Assembly: GCF_036013915.1 (NCBI RefSeq)
Contig: NZ_CP107899.1
Coordinates: 4,340,001 to 4,404,000, forward strand
Length of the DNA stretch: 64,000 bases
Source: Streptomyces sp. NBC_00464
GTDB lineage: Bacteria; Actinomycetota; Actinomycetes; Streptomycetales; Streptomycetaceae
Direction: 5' to 3'
Shown here piece after piece: positions 51,136-60,268 of the stretch. The notes beneath the pieces were generated by a model. That model did not search any database. It was not told the DNA's origin and saw only the letters and a list, made by a program, of their open reading frames with translations. Both the position numbers and the translations under genes were made by a program. How positions within the stretch are numbered: position 1 is the first letter of the stretch; each line of letters opens with the position of its first letter.

Positions 51136-51921
51136 ATGGGCAAGCTGGACGGGCGGGTCGTACTGATCAGCGGCGCGGCGCGCGGACAGGGCGAGCAGGA
51201 GGCGCGGCTCTTCGCCGCCGAGGGTGCGCGGGTGGTGATCGCCGATGTGCTCGACGAGCAGGGCGAGGCGCTCGCGAAGGAGCTGGGTGAGGATGCCGCG
51301 CTCTTCGTGCACCTGGATGTGAGCCAGGAGGCGGACTGGCAGGCTGCCGTCGCCGCCGCGAAGGGTGCCTTCGGGAAGATCGACGGGCTGGTCAACAACG
51401 CGGGCATCCTGCGCTTCAACGAGCTGGTGACCACGCCGCTGGAGGAGTTCCAGCAGGTGGTGCAGGTCAATCAGGTGGGCGCCTTCCTGGGCATCAGGAA
51501 CGTCGCGCCCGAGATCGAGGCCGCGGGCGGCGGGACCATCGTCAACACCTCCTCGTACACCGGGCTCACCGGCATGGCGTTCGTCGGTGCGTATGCGGCG
51601 ACCAAGCATGCGGTGCTGGGGCTGACCAAGGTGGCGGCGGTGGAGCTGGCCGCGAAGGGTATCCGGGTCAACGCCATGTGCCCCGGCGCCGTGGACACCC
51701 CGATGACCAATCCGGCGGCGCTGGACCCGGACGCGGACCCGGCGGAGACGGCGGAGGCCGTGGGCGCCCTGTACAAGAAGCTCGTGCCGCTCGGGCGGAT
51801 CGGCCGGCCCGAGGAGGTGGCGGCGCTCGCGCTCTTCCTGACCTCGGACGACTCCTCGTACATCACCGGTCAGCCGTTCGTCATCGACGGCGGATGGCTG
51901 GCGGGCGTCAGCCTCTTCTGA
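51136..51921 (+). CDS. SDR family oxidoreductase (hydroxysteroid-dehydrogenase-like)
   Basis: 261 residues. Cofactor TGAARGQG-like SGAARGQGEQEARLF, NNAGIL, Ser in NTSSYTG, YAATK. The GQGE variant and the C-terminal GQPFVIDGGWLAGVS are like 3-alpha or 20-beta hydroxysteroid dehydrogenases and cyclic alcohol dehydrogenases. TAGGAG precedes the ATG. It follows the LLM gene by 21 bp. Confidence 0.9.
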   Translation: MGKLDGRVVLISGAARGQGEQEARLFAAEGARVVIADVLDEQGEALAKELGEDAALFVHLDVSQEADWQAAVAAAKGAFGKIDGLVNNAGILRFNELVTTPLEEFQQVVQVNQVGAFLGIRNVAPEIEAAGGGTIVNTSSYTGLTGMAFVGAYAATKHAVLGLTKVAAVELAAKGIRVNAMCPGAVDTPMTNPAALDPDADPAETAEAVGALYKKLVPLGRIGRPEEVAALALFLTSDDSSYITGQPFVIDGGWLAGVSLF

Positions 51922-51949
51922 CCGCGCCGCCCACCCCGTCCCGTCTGAC

Positions 51950-52011
51950 GGAGCATCAGGTATTGACGGGTCGGGGTGTCGGTGGAACAGTCGGACACAT
52001 CAGAATCTGAC
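51950..52011. promoter_or_regulatory. Two-element control region of the second LLM gene
   Basis: Element A GGAGCATCAGGTA (51950-51962) and element B ATCAGAATCTGAC (51999-52011). B is an 11-bp perfect palindrome TCAGA-A-TCTGA. Start-to-start spacing is 49 bp, the same as at 50069-50130. TTGACG (51964-51969) is a possible -35. Confidence 0.62.
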
Positions 52012-52046
52012 GATGTGTCAGAAACGATTGAGGACGGTGAACCCCC

Positions 52047-53168
52047 TTGGAATTCGGGCTCTTTGTACAGGGGTATGTGCCCGCCGCGCGGGCCAAGGTC
52101 GACCCCGAGGCAGAGCACAAGGCGCTGATCGAGGAGACCGAGTACGTCATCCAGGCGGACAAGTCCGGCTTCAAGTACGCCTGGGCCTCCGAGCACCACT
52201 TCCTGGAGGAGTACTCGCATCTCTCGGCCAACGATGTGTACCTGGGCTATCTCGCACACGCCACGGAGCGCATCCACCTCGGATCCGGCATCTTCAACCC
52301 GCTGGCCCCGGTCAACCACCCGGTGAAGGTGGCCGAGAAGGTCGCCATGATGGACCATCTCTCGGAGGGCCGCTTCGAGTTCGGCTCCGGCCGCGGGGCG
52401 GGCACCCACGAGATCCTCGGGTTCATGCCGGGCATCACCGACATGAACCACACCAAGGAACTCTGGGAAGAGACCATCGCCGAGTTCCCCAAGATGTGGC
52501 TCCAGGACGAGTACGTCGGCTTCCAGGGCAAGCACTGGTCACTGCCGCCGCGCAAGATCCTGCCCAAGCCGTACGGGAAGTCGCACCCGGCGATGTGGTA
52601 CGCGGCCGGCTCGCCGCCCTCGTACGCCATGGCGGGCAAGAAGGGGCTCGGCGTGCTGGGCTTCAGCGTGCAGAAGGTCTCCGACATGGAGTGGGTCGTC
52701 GAGTCCTACAAGAACGCGGTCAAGGACGCGGAGCCGGTCGGTGACTTCGTCAACGACAACGTCATGGTGACCTCGACCGCGATCTGTGCCGAGACCCACA
52801 AGAAGGCCGTCGAGATCGCGGTCGGCGGCGGGCTGAACTACCTCCAGTCGCTGCTGTTCCGCTACCACGACACCTTCCCCCGGCCGGAGGGGATCCCGGA
52901 GTGGCCGGAGCTGCTGCCGGAGTACTCCGAGGAGATCATCGAGTTGTTGATCGCCGAGGAGCTGATGATCTGCGGCGACCCGGACGAGGTGCTGGGGCAG
53001 TGCCGGCGCTGGGAGCAGGCGGGGGCGGACCAGCTGAGCTTCGGGCTGCCGATCGGGATCAGTCCCGAGGACACGATCAACTCGATCAAGCTGATCGGTG
53101 AGCACGTGATCCCGAAGATCGACACGGATCCGGTGCACCGGACTACGCGGTTCCGCGACGCGGCGTAG
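52047..53168 (+). CDS. LLM class flavin-dependent oxidoreductase
   Basis: 373 residues, TTG start. ASEHHFLEEYSHLS, RIHLGSGIFNPLAPVNHPVKVAEKVAMMDHLS (in parts) and GRFEFGSGRGAGTHEI match bacterial luciferase-like monooxygenases, with FMN or F420. It differs from the 50161 protein by an extra ~55 residues. Its promoter has the same A/B elements as the other LLM gene, so both are likely induced together. Confidence 0.9.
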   Translation: MEFGLFVQGYVPAARAKVDPEAEHKALIEETEYVIQADKSGFKYAWASEHHFLEEYSHLSANDVYLGYLAHATERIHLGSGIFNPLAPVNHPVKVAEKVAMMDHLSEGRFEFGSGRGAGTHEILGFMPGITDMNHTKELWEETIAEFPKMWLQDEYVGFQGKHWSLPPRKILPKPYGKSHPAMWYAAGSPPSYAMAGKKGLGVLGFSVQKVSDMEWVVESYKNAVKDAEPVGDFVNDNVMVTSTAICAETHKKAVEIAVGGGLNYLQSLLFRYHDTFPRPEGIPEWPELLPEYSEEIIELLIAEELMICGDPDEVLGQCRRWEQAGADQLSFGLPIGISPEDTINSIKLIGEHVIPKIDTDPVHRTTRFRDAA

Positions 53169-53215
53169 CCGGGCCCGGGCGCGGGCTTTCGAGGGCGCTG
53201 CCCCCGTACCCCCGC

Positions 53216-53236
53216 TCCTCAATCGCCGGAGGGGCT
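53216..53236 (+). repeat. Dispersed TCCTCAATCGCCGG element
   Basis: TCCTCAATCGCCGGAGGGGCT differs by one base from the copies at 21281-21302, 49586-49607 and (inverted) 49974-49995. All lie between genes, usually just after a stop codon. Confidence 0.75.
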
Positions 53237-53379
53237 CGATTCTGCCCGGCTGGGCTTGATTCCCACCCCCACACGGGCGGCGTCTTCCCGGACCGCCGCT
53301 CCGCGAGCCGGGGTGCGTACCGCGGCCGTACGCACCCCGGCGCACACCCATGTTTGGACACCACGGAAGGGACCCCGTC

Positions 53380-55119
53380 ATGCTCGACCACCTCATCCGC
53401 GGAGCGACCGTCGTGGACGGCACCGGCGGGCCCTCCTACCGCGCGGACCTCGGCATCCGGGACGGCCGCATCGCCGTCATCGCGGAGCCCGGGACCGTCG
53501 CCGAGGAGGCCGTGACCTCCGAGGACGCCACCGGCCTCGTCCTCGCGCCCGGCTTCGTCGACCCGCACACCCACTACGACGCCCAGCTCTTCTGGGACCC
53601 GTACGCCACCCCGTCGATGAACCACGGCGTCACCACCGTCGCCGGCGGCAACTGCGGGTTCACCCTCGCCCCGCTCCATCCGGACCGGCCCGAGGACGCC
53701 GACTACACCCGGCGCATGATGTCGCGGGTCGAGGGCATGGCGCTCAAGGCCCTGGAGGAGGGCGTCGAATGGAGCTGGTCCAGCTTCCGCGAGTACCTCG
53801 ACGCGCTCGACGGGCGGATCGCCGTCAACGCCGGTTTCATGGTCGGCCACTGCGCCCTGCGCCGCCACGTCATGGGCGCGGACGCGGTCGGCGGCCAGCC
53901 CACTCCCGCCCAACTCGACGCCATGCTCGCCCTGTTCCACGAGGCGATGGACGCCGGGGCATGGGGGCTGTCCACCACCCAGTCCTCCACGCACTCCGAC
54001 GGTGACGGACAGCCGGTCGCCTCCCGCCACGCACTCCCCGAAGAGCTCCTCGCGCTGTCCCGGGCCGTCGGCGAGCACGAGGGCACACAGATCGAAGCGA
54101 TCGTGGCCGGCTGCCTCGACCAGTTCTCCGACGACGAGATCGACCTGTTCGTCGACATGACCGCCGCCGCCGGACGCCCGCTCAACTGGAACGTCCTCAC
54201 CATCGACGCCGCCGTCCCCGAACGCGTACCGCGCCAGCTGATCCCCAGCGAGCGCGCCCGCCGTGCGGGCGGCCGGATCGTGGCGCTCACGATGCCGATC
54301 CTCACTCCGATGAACATGTCGCTCGGCACGTTCTGCGCCCTGAACCTGATCCCCGGCTGGGGCGACATCCTCGCCCTCCCCGTACCGGAGCGCATCGAAC
54401 GGCTCCGCGACGCCGACACCCGCGCCGAGATGCTGCGCCGCGCCAACAGCAAGGAGGCGGGCGTCTTCCGCCGCCTCGCGAACTTCGGCCGGTACGTCAT
54501 CGGCGACACGTACAGCGAGGCGAACGAGGGCCTCAGCGGGCGGGTCGTGAAGGACATCGCCGCCGAGCGCGGCCAGGACGCCTTCCAGTGCCTGGTCGAG
54601 ATCTGCGCGGCAGACGAACTGCGTACGGTCCTGTGGCCGATGCCCACCGACAACGACCCCGACTCCTGGGCGCTGCGCCGGCGGACCTGGGAGCACGAGG
54701 ACGTCATGCTCGGCGGCTCCGACGCGGGCGCCCATCTGGACCGGATGTGCGGCGCCCCGTACACGACCCGCTTCATCGGCGACTGTCTGCGCGGCCGCAA
54801 GCTCGTCCCGCTCGAACAGGCCGTCAAGATGCTCACCGACGACCCCGCACGGCTTTTCGGCCTGCGCGACCGGGGACGCGTCGAGGAGGGCTTCCACGCC
54901 GACCTCGTGCTCTTCGACCCCGAACGCATCGACGCGGGCCCCGCCACCCTCGTCCACGACCTGCCGGGCGACAGCCCCCGGCTCGACTCCAAGGCCCTCG
55001 GCATCGTGTCGGTCCGCGTCAACGGGGTGGAGACCCTGCGCGACGACAAGGTGACCGGTGCGGTCCCCGGGACGGTGCTCCGTTCCGGCCGCGACACCCG
55101 GACGGTGAGCACGCAATGA
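53380..55119 (+). CDS. Amidohydrolase, N-acyl-D-amino-acid-deacylase-like
   Basis: 579 residues. The HxH metal site is PHTHYD (His63 and His65); YNVLTIDA-like NWNVLTIDAAVP, TLSWG-like and the last GGSDAGAHLDRMC with the metal Asp follow. AFGLRDRGRVEEGFHADLVLFDPE is the C-terminal beta domain. It is COG3653-like: D-aminoacylase or related cyclic-amide hydrolase. ATG at 53380 with GGAAGGGA 7 nt upstream. The aldehyde dehydrogenase overlaps its stop. Confidence 0.9.
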   Translation: MLDHLIRGATVVDGTGGPSYRADLGIRDGRIAVIAEPGTVAEEAVTSEDATGLVLAPGFVDPHTHYDAQLFWDPYATPSMNHGVTTVAGGNCGFTLAPLHPDRPEDADYTRRMMSRVEGMALKALEEGVEWSWSSFREYLDALDGRIAVNAGFMVGHCALRRHVMGADAVGGQPTPAQLDAMLALFHEAMDAGAWGLSTTQSSTHSDGDGQPVASRHALPEELLALSRAVGEHEGTQIEAIVAGCLDQFSDDEIDLFVDMTAAAGRPLNWNVLTIDAAVPERVPRQLIPSERARRAGGRIVALTMPILTPMNMSLGTFCALNLIPGWGDILALPVPERIERLRDADTRAEMLRRANSKEAGVFRRLANFGRYVIGDTYSEANEGLSGRVVKDIAAERGQDAFQCLVEICAADELRTVLWPMPTDNDPDSWALRRRTWEHEDVMLGGSDAGAHLDRMCGAPYTTRFIGDCLRGRKLVPLEQAVKMLTDDPARLFGLRDRGRVEEGFHADLVLFDPERIDAGPATLVHDLPGDSPRLDSKALGIVSVRVNGVETLRDDKVTGAVPGTVLRSGRDTRTVSTQ

Positions 55120-56579
55120 CCACGACCCCGCAGCGCCTCTTCATCGACGGAGAGTGGACCGAACCCGCCGACGGCCACTACGAGGTGGTCGACCCGGCCA
55201 CCGAGGAGACCGTCGGTTTCGCCCCCGAGGCGAGTCGCGCGCAGGTGTGCGAGGCGGCCGCCGCGGCCCGTGACGCCTTCGCCACCTGGTCCCGCACCCG
55301 CCCCGAGGAACGCGCCGCGATCCTCGACCGCGCCGCCGACCTGATGCAGCGCGACTTCCTCGCCAACGCCGCACTCGCGCAGGCGGAGAGCGGCGCGACC
55401 ACCGGTACGGCCCGGGGCATGCAGGTCGCCGTGGGCGCGGCCCGCTTCCGGCGGTACGCGAAGGGCGCGCTGGAGCCGGTCGAGGAGGCCGTCCCCCCGC
55501 AGATCAACGAGGCGGGTCCGATGGGCCGTGCCGGGATCTTCGGGGCGCTCGCCGTCCGCCAGCCGGTCGGCGTCGTCACCTGCATCACCTCGTACAACAA
55601 CCCCTGGGCCAACCCGGCCGGCAAGATCGCCCCAGCGCTCGCGATGGGCAACACGGTCGTCGTGAAACCGGCCCCGCAGGACCCGCTCTCCGTCTACCGG
55701 ATGGCCGAGGCCCTCGCGGAAGCGGGCGTGCCGGCGGGCGTCGTCAACGTCGTCAGCGGTTCGGCCCCCGGAGTGGGCGAGGCCGCGGTCGACTCGCCGG
55801 ACGTCGACATGGTCAGCTTCACCGGCTCCACGTCCGTCGGGCAGCGCATCGCCGAGATCTGCGGCCGGAGCATGAAGCGGCAGCTGATGGAGCTGGGCGG
55901 GAAGGGTGCGGCCGTCGTCCTCGACGACGCGGACCTCGACTCGGCAGTCGCCGGCATCGGGACGACGTTCTCGTTCTACAGCGGACAGATATGTACGGCT
56001 CCGACCCGCGTCCTGGTCCAGAGAGGCGTGCATGACGCGCTGATCGAGAAGCTCACCGCGTACGCCGGGTATCTGACGGTCGGCGATCCGAGGGCGAAGG
56101 GCACGGTCGTCGGTCCGGTCATCTCCGCCGCGCACCGCGACCGCATCGAGTCGTACGTGGAACTCGGGCGGAAGGAAGGGGCCCGGATCGTCACGGGCGG
56201 CGAGCGTCCGGAGCCGACCGGCCGCGGCTTCTACGTCGCCCCGACGCTGCTGGCCGACTGCACCAACGACATGCGGGTGGTGCGGGAGGAGATCTTCGGT
56301 CCGGTCGTGGTGGTCGTCCCCTTCGACGACGAGGAGGAGGGCATCGCGCTGGCCAACGACAGCGACTACGGACTGATCGACTACGTCTGGTCCGGCGACG
56401 TGGCCCGCGCCTTCCGGGTCGCGCGCAGACTGCGTGCGGGCGGGGTCGGGGTGAACACCATCGGCCGGAACATGGAGGCCCCGTTCGGCGGGTTCAAGCG
56501 GAGCGGTGTCGGGCGGGACGTCGGTTCGTACGCCCTGCACGCGTACAGCGAAACGCAGTCGATCGTCTGGCCGGGCTGA
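55116..56579 (+). CDS. Aldehyde dehydrogenase family protein
   Basis: 487 residues. Base Glu259 in LMELGGKGA and nucleophile Cys293 in SGQICTAP; FTGSTSVG cofactor loop, EEIFGPVVVVVPF and NMEAPFGGFKRSGVG near the end. The ATG overlaps the amidohydrolase stop (ATGA). It may oxidise an aldehyde formed by the neighbouring hydrolase or LLM enzymes. Substrate unknown. Confidence 0.93.
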   Translation: MTTTPQRLFIDGEWTEPADGHYEVVDPATEETVGFAPEASRAQVCEAAAAARDAFATWSRTRPEERAAILDRAADLMQRDFLANAALAQAESGATTGTARGMQVAVGAARFRRYAKGALEPVEEAVPPQINEAGPMGRAGIFGALAVRQPVGVVTCITSYNNPWANPAGKIAPALAMGNTVVVKPAPQDPLSVYRMAEALAEAGVPAGVVNVVSGSAPGVGEAAVDSPDVDMVSFTGSTSVGQRIAEICGRSMKRQLMELGGKGAAVVLDDADLDSAVAGIGTTFSFYSGQICTAPTRVLVQRGVHDALIEKLTAYAGYLTVGDPRAKGTVVGPVISAAHRDRIESYVELGRKEGARIVTGGERPEPTGRGFYVAPTLLADCTNDMRVVREEIFGPVVVVVPFDDEEEGIALANDSDYGLIDYVWSGDVARAFRVARRLRAGGVGVNTIGRNMEAPFGGFKRSGVGRDVGSYALHAYSETQSIVWPG

Positions 56580-56660
56580 GGAGGATGCGGGTCTGAGGGG
56601 GCTCGCTCGCGCGCCGTGAGGCGGGGCGCCGGCCGGTCCGATTCGGGCGGCGGGCATGTA

Positions 56661-56737
56661 TCTCGCCATCAAGTATCTTGACATCGAGAATAACTCCCGG
56701 CAGGCTGCCCTGGTCTGTATGTCTCTTGATGTCGAGA
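56661..56737. promoter_or_regulatory. Three MarR-type operators upstream of the MFS gene
   Basis: TCTCGCCATCAAGT (56661-56674), TCTTGACATCGAGA (56676-56689) and TCTTGATGTCGAGA (56724-56737) share the consensus TCTyGAyrTCrAGA, an imperfect palindrome used by MarR proteins. The third is 16 bp before the GTG at 56754. Confidence 0.6.
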
Positions 56738-56753
56738 TAACCGGGGGTGGGCG

Positions 56754-58097
56754 GTGCGCCGCACGGCGGGAAGCGGAAGCTCGGGGAAGAAGCAGGGTGC
56801 GGGTGGGCAGGGGCTGTTGGCCCAGCTGCGCAAGCCGCCGGGCGGCCGGGACGCCCGGATCATGCTGCTCGCCCTGGCCGTCGACCGCACCGGCTCCGGC
56901 CTGTGGGCCGCCTCCTCGGTCCTCTACCTCACCTTCGTCACGCATCTGAGCCCCCAGCAGATCGGCGTACTGCTGGGAGCGGCCGGGGTGGCGGGCATCG
57001 CCGGCTCCCCCCTGGCCGGACGGCTCGCCGGCCGCTTCCCGGTCCGCCCGCTGCTGATCGGCTGCCACCTGCTCCGGCTGCTCACCCTGGCCCTGGTGCT
57101 GACGTGCACCGGGTTCACGGCCCTGCTCCCCGTGATCGCGGCCACCTACCTCGGCGACCGGGCGGCGAAGACGCTGGAGATGCTGTTCGCCACCCGTGCG
57201 GCGGGCGAACGCCGGGCGGCCTACCAGGCGTTGTCCCGCAGCGCGGCCAACGCCGGCTACGGCGTCGGCGCCGGTCTTGCGGCCATCGGCCTGGCCATCG
57301 GCACCGCGGACGCCTACCGCGCCATGATCCTGGCCAACGCGCTGTCCTTCGCCGTCGCCGCCCTCCTGGTCCGGCGCACCGGCGAACCGCGCGACACGGT
57401 GACGGTGGAAGTGGCGAGGAGCGAGGCGCCCGGCGCCAACCCGGTGGCTCCCCGCGCCCCCGCCCGGCCCAAGGGCCCGTGGCGCGACCGCGGCTACCTC
57501 CGCTTTGTCCTCCTCGACATCCCGATGAACCTCGACGACTCCGTCCTCGGCGTCGGCCTGCCCCTGTGGCTGGTGAGCAGCACCTCCGCGCCCCACGCCC
57601 TCGTACCGGCCGTCCTCGTCATCAACACCGTGCTGGTCGTCACCCTCCAACTGGCCGTCTCCAAAAGGGCGGAGGGGCCGCACCGCGTGCTGCGCACGGT
57701 CGTCCTGTACGGAGTCCTGATGGCCGCGTGCTGCGCCCTGCTCGCCGCCGCCACCCGGTGCGGGACCTGGACGGCCGCGGTGGTCCTGCTCGCGGCGGCG
57801 GTGCTGGTCACCCTGGCGGAGCTGATGCGCTCGGTGAGCTCGTGGGAGCTGGCCGTCCTGCTCGCGCCGCCCGGCGAACGGGCCGCGTACCTGGGGGTGG
57901 CCGGCATGTCCCAGTCCATCCAGAAGTCCGCCGGGCCGCCGCTGCTGACGGGAGTGGTCATGGCGGCAGGACCGGCGGGCTGGCTGGTGCTCGGAACGGT
58001 GGTCGCGGGGCTCGCGCTCGTACAACAACGCTGCTGTGCGCAGCGGTTGCGTACCCTCGCGTCATCCGGCCCGGAGCGCGCGGCGGTGACCGCCTAA
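56754..58097 (+). CDS. MFS family transporter
   Basis: 447 residues with 12 likely helices. ASSVLYLTFVTHLSPQQIGVLLG and AGSPLAGRLAGRFPVRPLL form helix 2-3 with the D/G-x-x-x-R/K-like motif A. RSAANAGYGVGAGLAAIGLAIG is in the middle and GERAAYLGVAGMSQSIQKSAGP late. An exporter is likely because of the MarR-type control region and catabolic neighbours. GTG at 56754. Its stop overlaps the convergent PHP gene's stop by 2 nt (CTAA). Confidence 0.88.
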   Translation: MRRTAGSGSSGKKQGAGGQGLLAQLRKPPGGRDARIMLLALAVDRTGSGLWAASSVLYLTFVTHLSPQQIGVLLGAAGVAGIAGSPLAGRLAGRFPVRPLLIGCHLLRLLTLALVLTCTGFTALLPVIAATYLGDRAAKTLEMLFATRAAGERRAAYQALSRSAANAGYGVGAGLAAIGLAIGTADAYRAMILANALSFAVAALLVRRTGEPRDTVTVEVARSEAPGANPVAPRAPARPKGPWRDRGYLRFVLLDIPMNLDDSVLGVGLPLWLVSSTSAPHALVPAVLVINTVLVVTLQLAVSKRAEGPHRVLRTVVLYGVLMAACCALLAAATRCGTWTAAVVLLAAAVLVTLAELMRSVSSWELAVLLAPPGERAAYLGVAGMSQSIQKSAGPPLLTGVVMAAGPAGWLVLGTVVAGLALVQQRCCAQRLRTLASSGPERAAVTA

Positions 58098-59644
58098 CCC
58101 TCCAGGAACACCGGATTGGTGAGCGCCGCAAGGGCCCCGGGCAGTCCCGGCACCGAGACCGGGTGGCGGACCTCGGCGCGCACGTAGGCGGCGTAGGCGG
58201 GCGTCGTACGCCACTGCACCGTCTCCGTGCCCGACTCCGGGAGTGTGGCCGTGAACAGCGTGCCCTGGTCGGTGACGAAGTGCGCGGTGCAGCCTGGCGC
58301 CCCGGTGACCTCCAGCCGTACGGTGACGGGCGTGTCGTCCCCCGCGACCCGCAGCCGCTCCCCGATACCGGCATGCTGCCCGCGCCCGCCCGAGGCGCCG
58401 AAGGCCAGCGAGACGGCCGAGGACTCCGCGATGTAGGAGCGCCCGGCCCGGATCCCGGCCAGGACCGCCTCGCGCGACAGCTCGTCGGCGAGCACGACGG
58501 TCTGCGGGAGCCCCACCCTGTCCGGCTCCCGGTGGGCGTCGCTGTTGCCCATGGCCGGCACCCACGCACGACCTGAACGGGCCGCAGCCACGAGCGAGTT
58601 GTCCCACTCGGCGAGGGCGATCTCGTCCTCCGGGGTATACGCCCCGTTCCACACCTCCACCGCGTCCGCCTCGCCGAAGCCGAACTTCCAGTGGCAGCCG
58701 ATGCAGGTGGCGTGCGGATGGGCGGGCACGACGAGACCACCGGCCCGGCGCACGGCCTTGGCGTAGTGCCCGAACCGGTTGTCCCTGGCCCGGTAGCGCC
58801 AGTCGACCCAGGTCCCCGCGTCGGTGCCGAGCGCGATCACGTGCCCGTTGCGGGTGGTGACCTCCTCGCCGGTGAGGACGAGCAGGTCGTCGCCCCACAG
58901 CCCGCCCCAAGCGCCGTGTGCGGACGTGGTGTTGTGCTCGCTGCTGTTGATGAAGTCGAGCCCGGCCGCACGGGCGGCGGCGGCGATCTCGGCCGGGGTC
59001 CGCTTTCCGTCCGAGTGCACGGAGTGCAGATGGCAGTCCCCGCGGTACCAGGCGCGCCCGCGCCCCTTGACGCGCTCCGGCGGATACACCGGCTCGGGCG
59101 TGGACCCGGCCGCGCCGAGGCGCAGGGTGACCGTCACCTCGTACGGCAGCCCCTCGGGCGCCACGGTGTACGGACCGAGGGCGATGTGCCAGGTCCCGGC
59201 CCGTACGGGCCCCGCGAGATAGCCGGGAGTCGCCTCGTCGGCCCGGATGAAGAAGCTGCTGCGCGCCCCGCCGGACCACCCGCGGAACCCCGGCCCGCCC
59301 AGGTCCGTGCCGCGCTCGTCGAAGATGCCGATGTCGAGGGCGTTGCCCTGCGTACCGGCGGGGACGGGCGGCTTCTCGTACGCGTACGAGACCGCGATCT
59401 CGGCGACGCCGCGCGGCACGTCGACCGGCAGGTAGACGTAGTCGGGCGACCCGGTGGGCAGGACGCCGCGCACGGTCCGGGTGCGGGTCGAGCCCTCCGG
59501 GGCGTCTGTTCCCTGGGCTTCTGCTTTCTGGGCGTCTGCGGCATCGGCGAAGCTCACGGTGGACAACGTGAGGGCGGTGGCGGCCGTGGTGACGAGAAGG
59601 CCGCGCCTGGCGATCGGACGGTGCGCGGGATGCGGTGCGGGCAT
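58094..59644 (-). CDS. Secreted PHP-domain metallohydrolase (CehA/McbA family)
   Basis: 516 residues. A Tat-like signal (PIARRGLLVTTAATALTLSTVSFADAADA in parts; ARRGLL) exports it. A beta-sandwich N-domain (about 60-205) precedes the PHP core: YRGDCHLHSVHSDG, FINSSEHN and NSDAHREPDRVG supply metal His and Asp residues. The C-terminal beta domain ends HPVSVPGLPGALA. CehA-type enzymes hydrolyse esters or phosphoesters. ATG at 59644. Confidence 0.87.
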   Translation of the reverse strand: MPAPHPAHRPIARRGLLVTTAATALTLSTVSFADAADAQKAEAQGTDAPEGSTRTRTVRGVLPTGSPDYVYLPVDVPRGVAEIAVSYAYEKPPVPAGTQGNALDIGIFDERGTDLGGPGFRGWSGGARSSFFIRADEATPGYLAGPVRAGTWHIALGPYTVAPEGLPYEVTVTLRLGAAGSTPEPVYPPERVKGRGRAWYRGDCHLHSVHSDGKRTPAEIAAAARAAGLDFINSSEHNTTSAHGAWGGLWGDDLLVLTGEEVTTRNGHVIALGTDAGTWVDWRYRARDNRFGHYAKAVRRAGGLVVPAHPHATCIGCHWKFGFGEADAVEVWNGAYTPEDEIALAEWDNSLVAAARSGRAWVPAMGNSDAHREPDRVGLPQTVVLADELSREAVLAGIRAGRSYIAESSAVSLAFGASGGRGQHAGIGERLRVAGDDTPVTVRLEVTGAPGCTAHFVTDQGTLFTATLPESGTETVQWRTTPAYAAYVRAEVRHPVSVPGLPGALAALTNPVFLEG

Positions 59645-59814
59645 GCGAGGGCTCCCGGGGCGTCGTGGGCCGAGACGAGGTCTCCGTACCCGACACCGTG
59701 GCGGGGCCCGTTGAACGCCGCGTGAACGCCGGGGAGCCGGCGGGACGGCCACCGGGGAGCCGGGCGGAATCCGCACCTCCCGCCACCCGGCCGGGGCGGC
59801 GCGAGGTGCGGAGG

Positions 59815-60171
59815 CTATGAGTTGCGCCGTGCCCGCGAGATGAGCACGAACGCGATGATGCCGACCACGATCACGGCCAGCACGATGCCCACGACCAGCC
59901 CGCCACCGAACCCGCCCGAGCCGTGCCTCCGCCGCTTCTTGCTCTTGCTCTTACTTTTGCTCTTGCTCTTGTACGTGTGCGCGGCCTCGCGCACCCCGGT
60001 GTGGACGGCTGCCGCACCGTCCGTCTGTCCCGCGCTCTGCACCGACGCGGTACGGGAGGCGGCGGAGGCAGGAGCCGGCGCGGCGGCAGTAGCCGCGACG
60101 GGTGCGCCGCCGACGAGTACGCCCGTCAGGAACAGAGCGGTGAGAGCGGTGCGTGTACGCGTACGAACCAT
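59815..60171 (-). CDS. Small exported membrane protein with Lys/Ser repeats
   Basis: 118 residues. A signal peptide (MVRTRTRTALTALFLTGVLVGGAP in parts), an Ala/Ser/Thr stretch, then YKSKSKSKSKSKKRRRHGS (five KS repeats) and a C-terminal helix FGGGLVVGIVLAVIVVGIIAFVL with RRNS at the end. The basic repeat lies before the helix, which would place it outside if the N-terminus is cleaved. DNA here is a CTTGCTCTTGCT-type simple repeat. Function unknown. Confidence 0.7.
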   Translation of the reverse strand: MVRTRTRTALTALFLTGVLVGGAPVAATAAAPAPASAASRTASVQSAGQTDGAAAVHTGVREAAHTYKSKSKSKSKSKKRRRHGSGGFGGGLVVGIVLAVIVVGIIAFVLISRARRNS

Positions 60172-60268
60172 GGTGATGGACCTCCCCCGAAGTCGCCGAA
60201 GGCTCGGCTTTGCGCACCGTACGGCATACGTTTGAGCCGCCACCAGACAACGACGGAGGTGTCCTCGA

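Noticed and set aside
53703..58028. A 1,441-codon open frame on the minus strand across the amidohydrolase, ALDH and MFS genes
   Set aside because: It is the mirror of three well-supported genes, has no recognisable domain and reflects the lack of stop codons in high-GC DNA.
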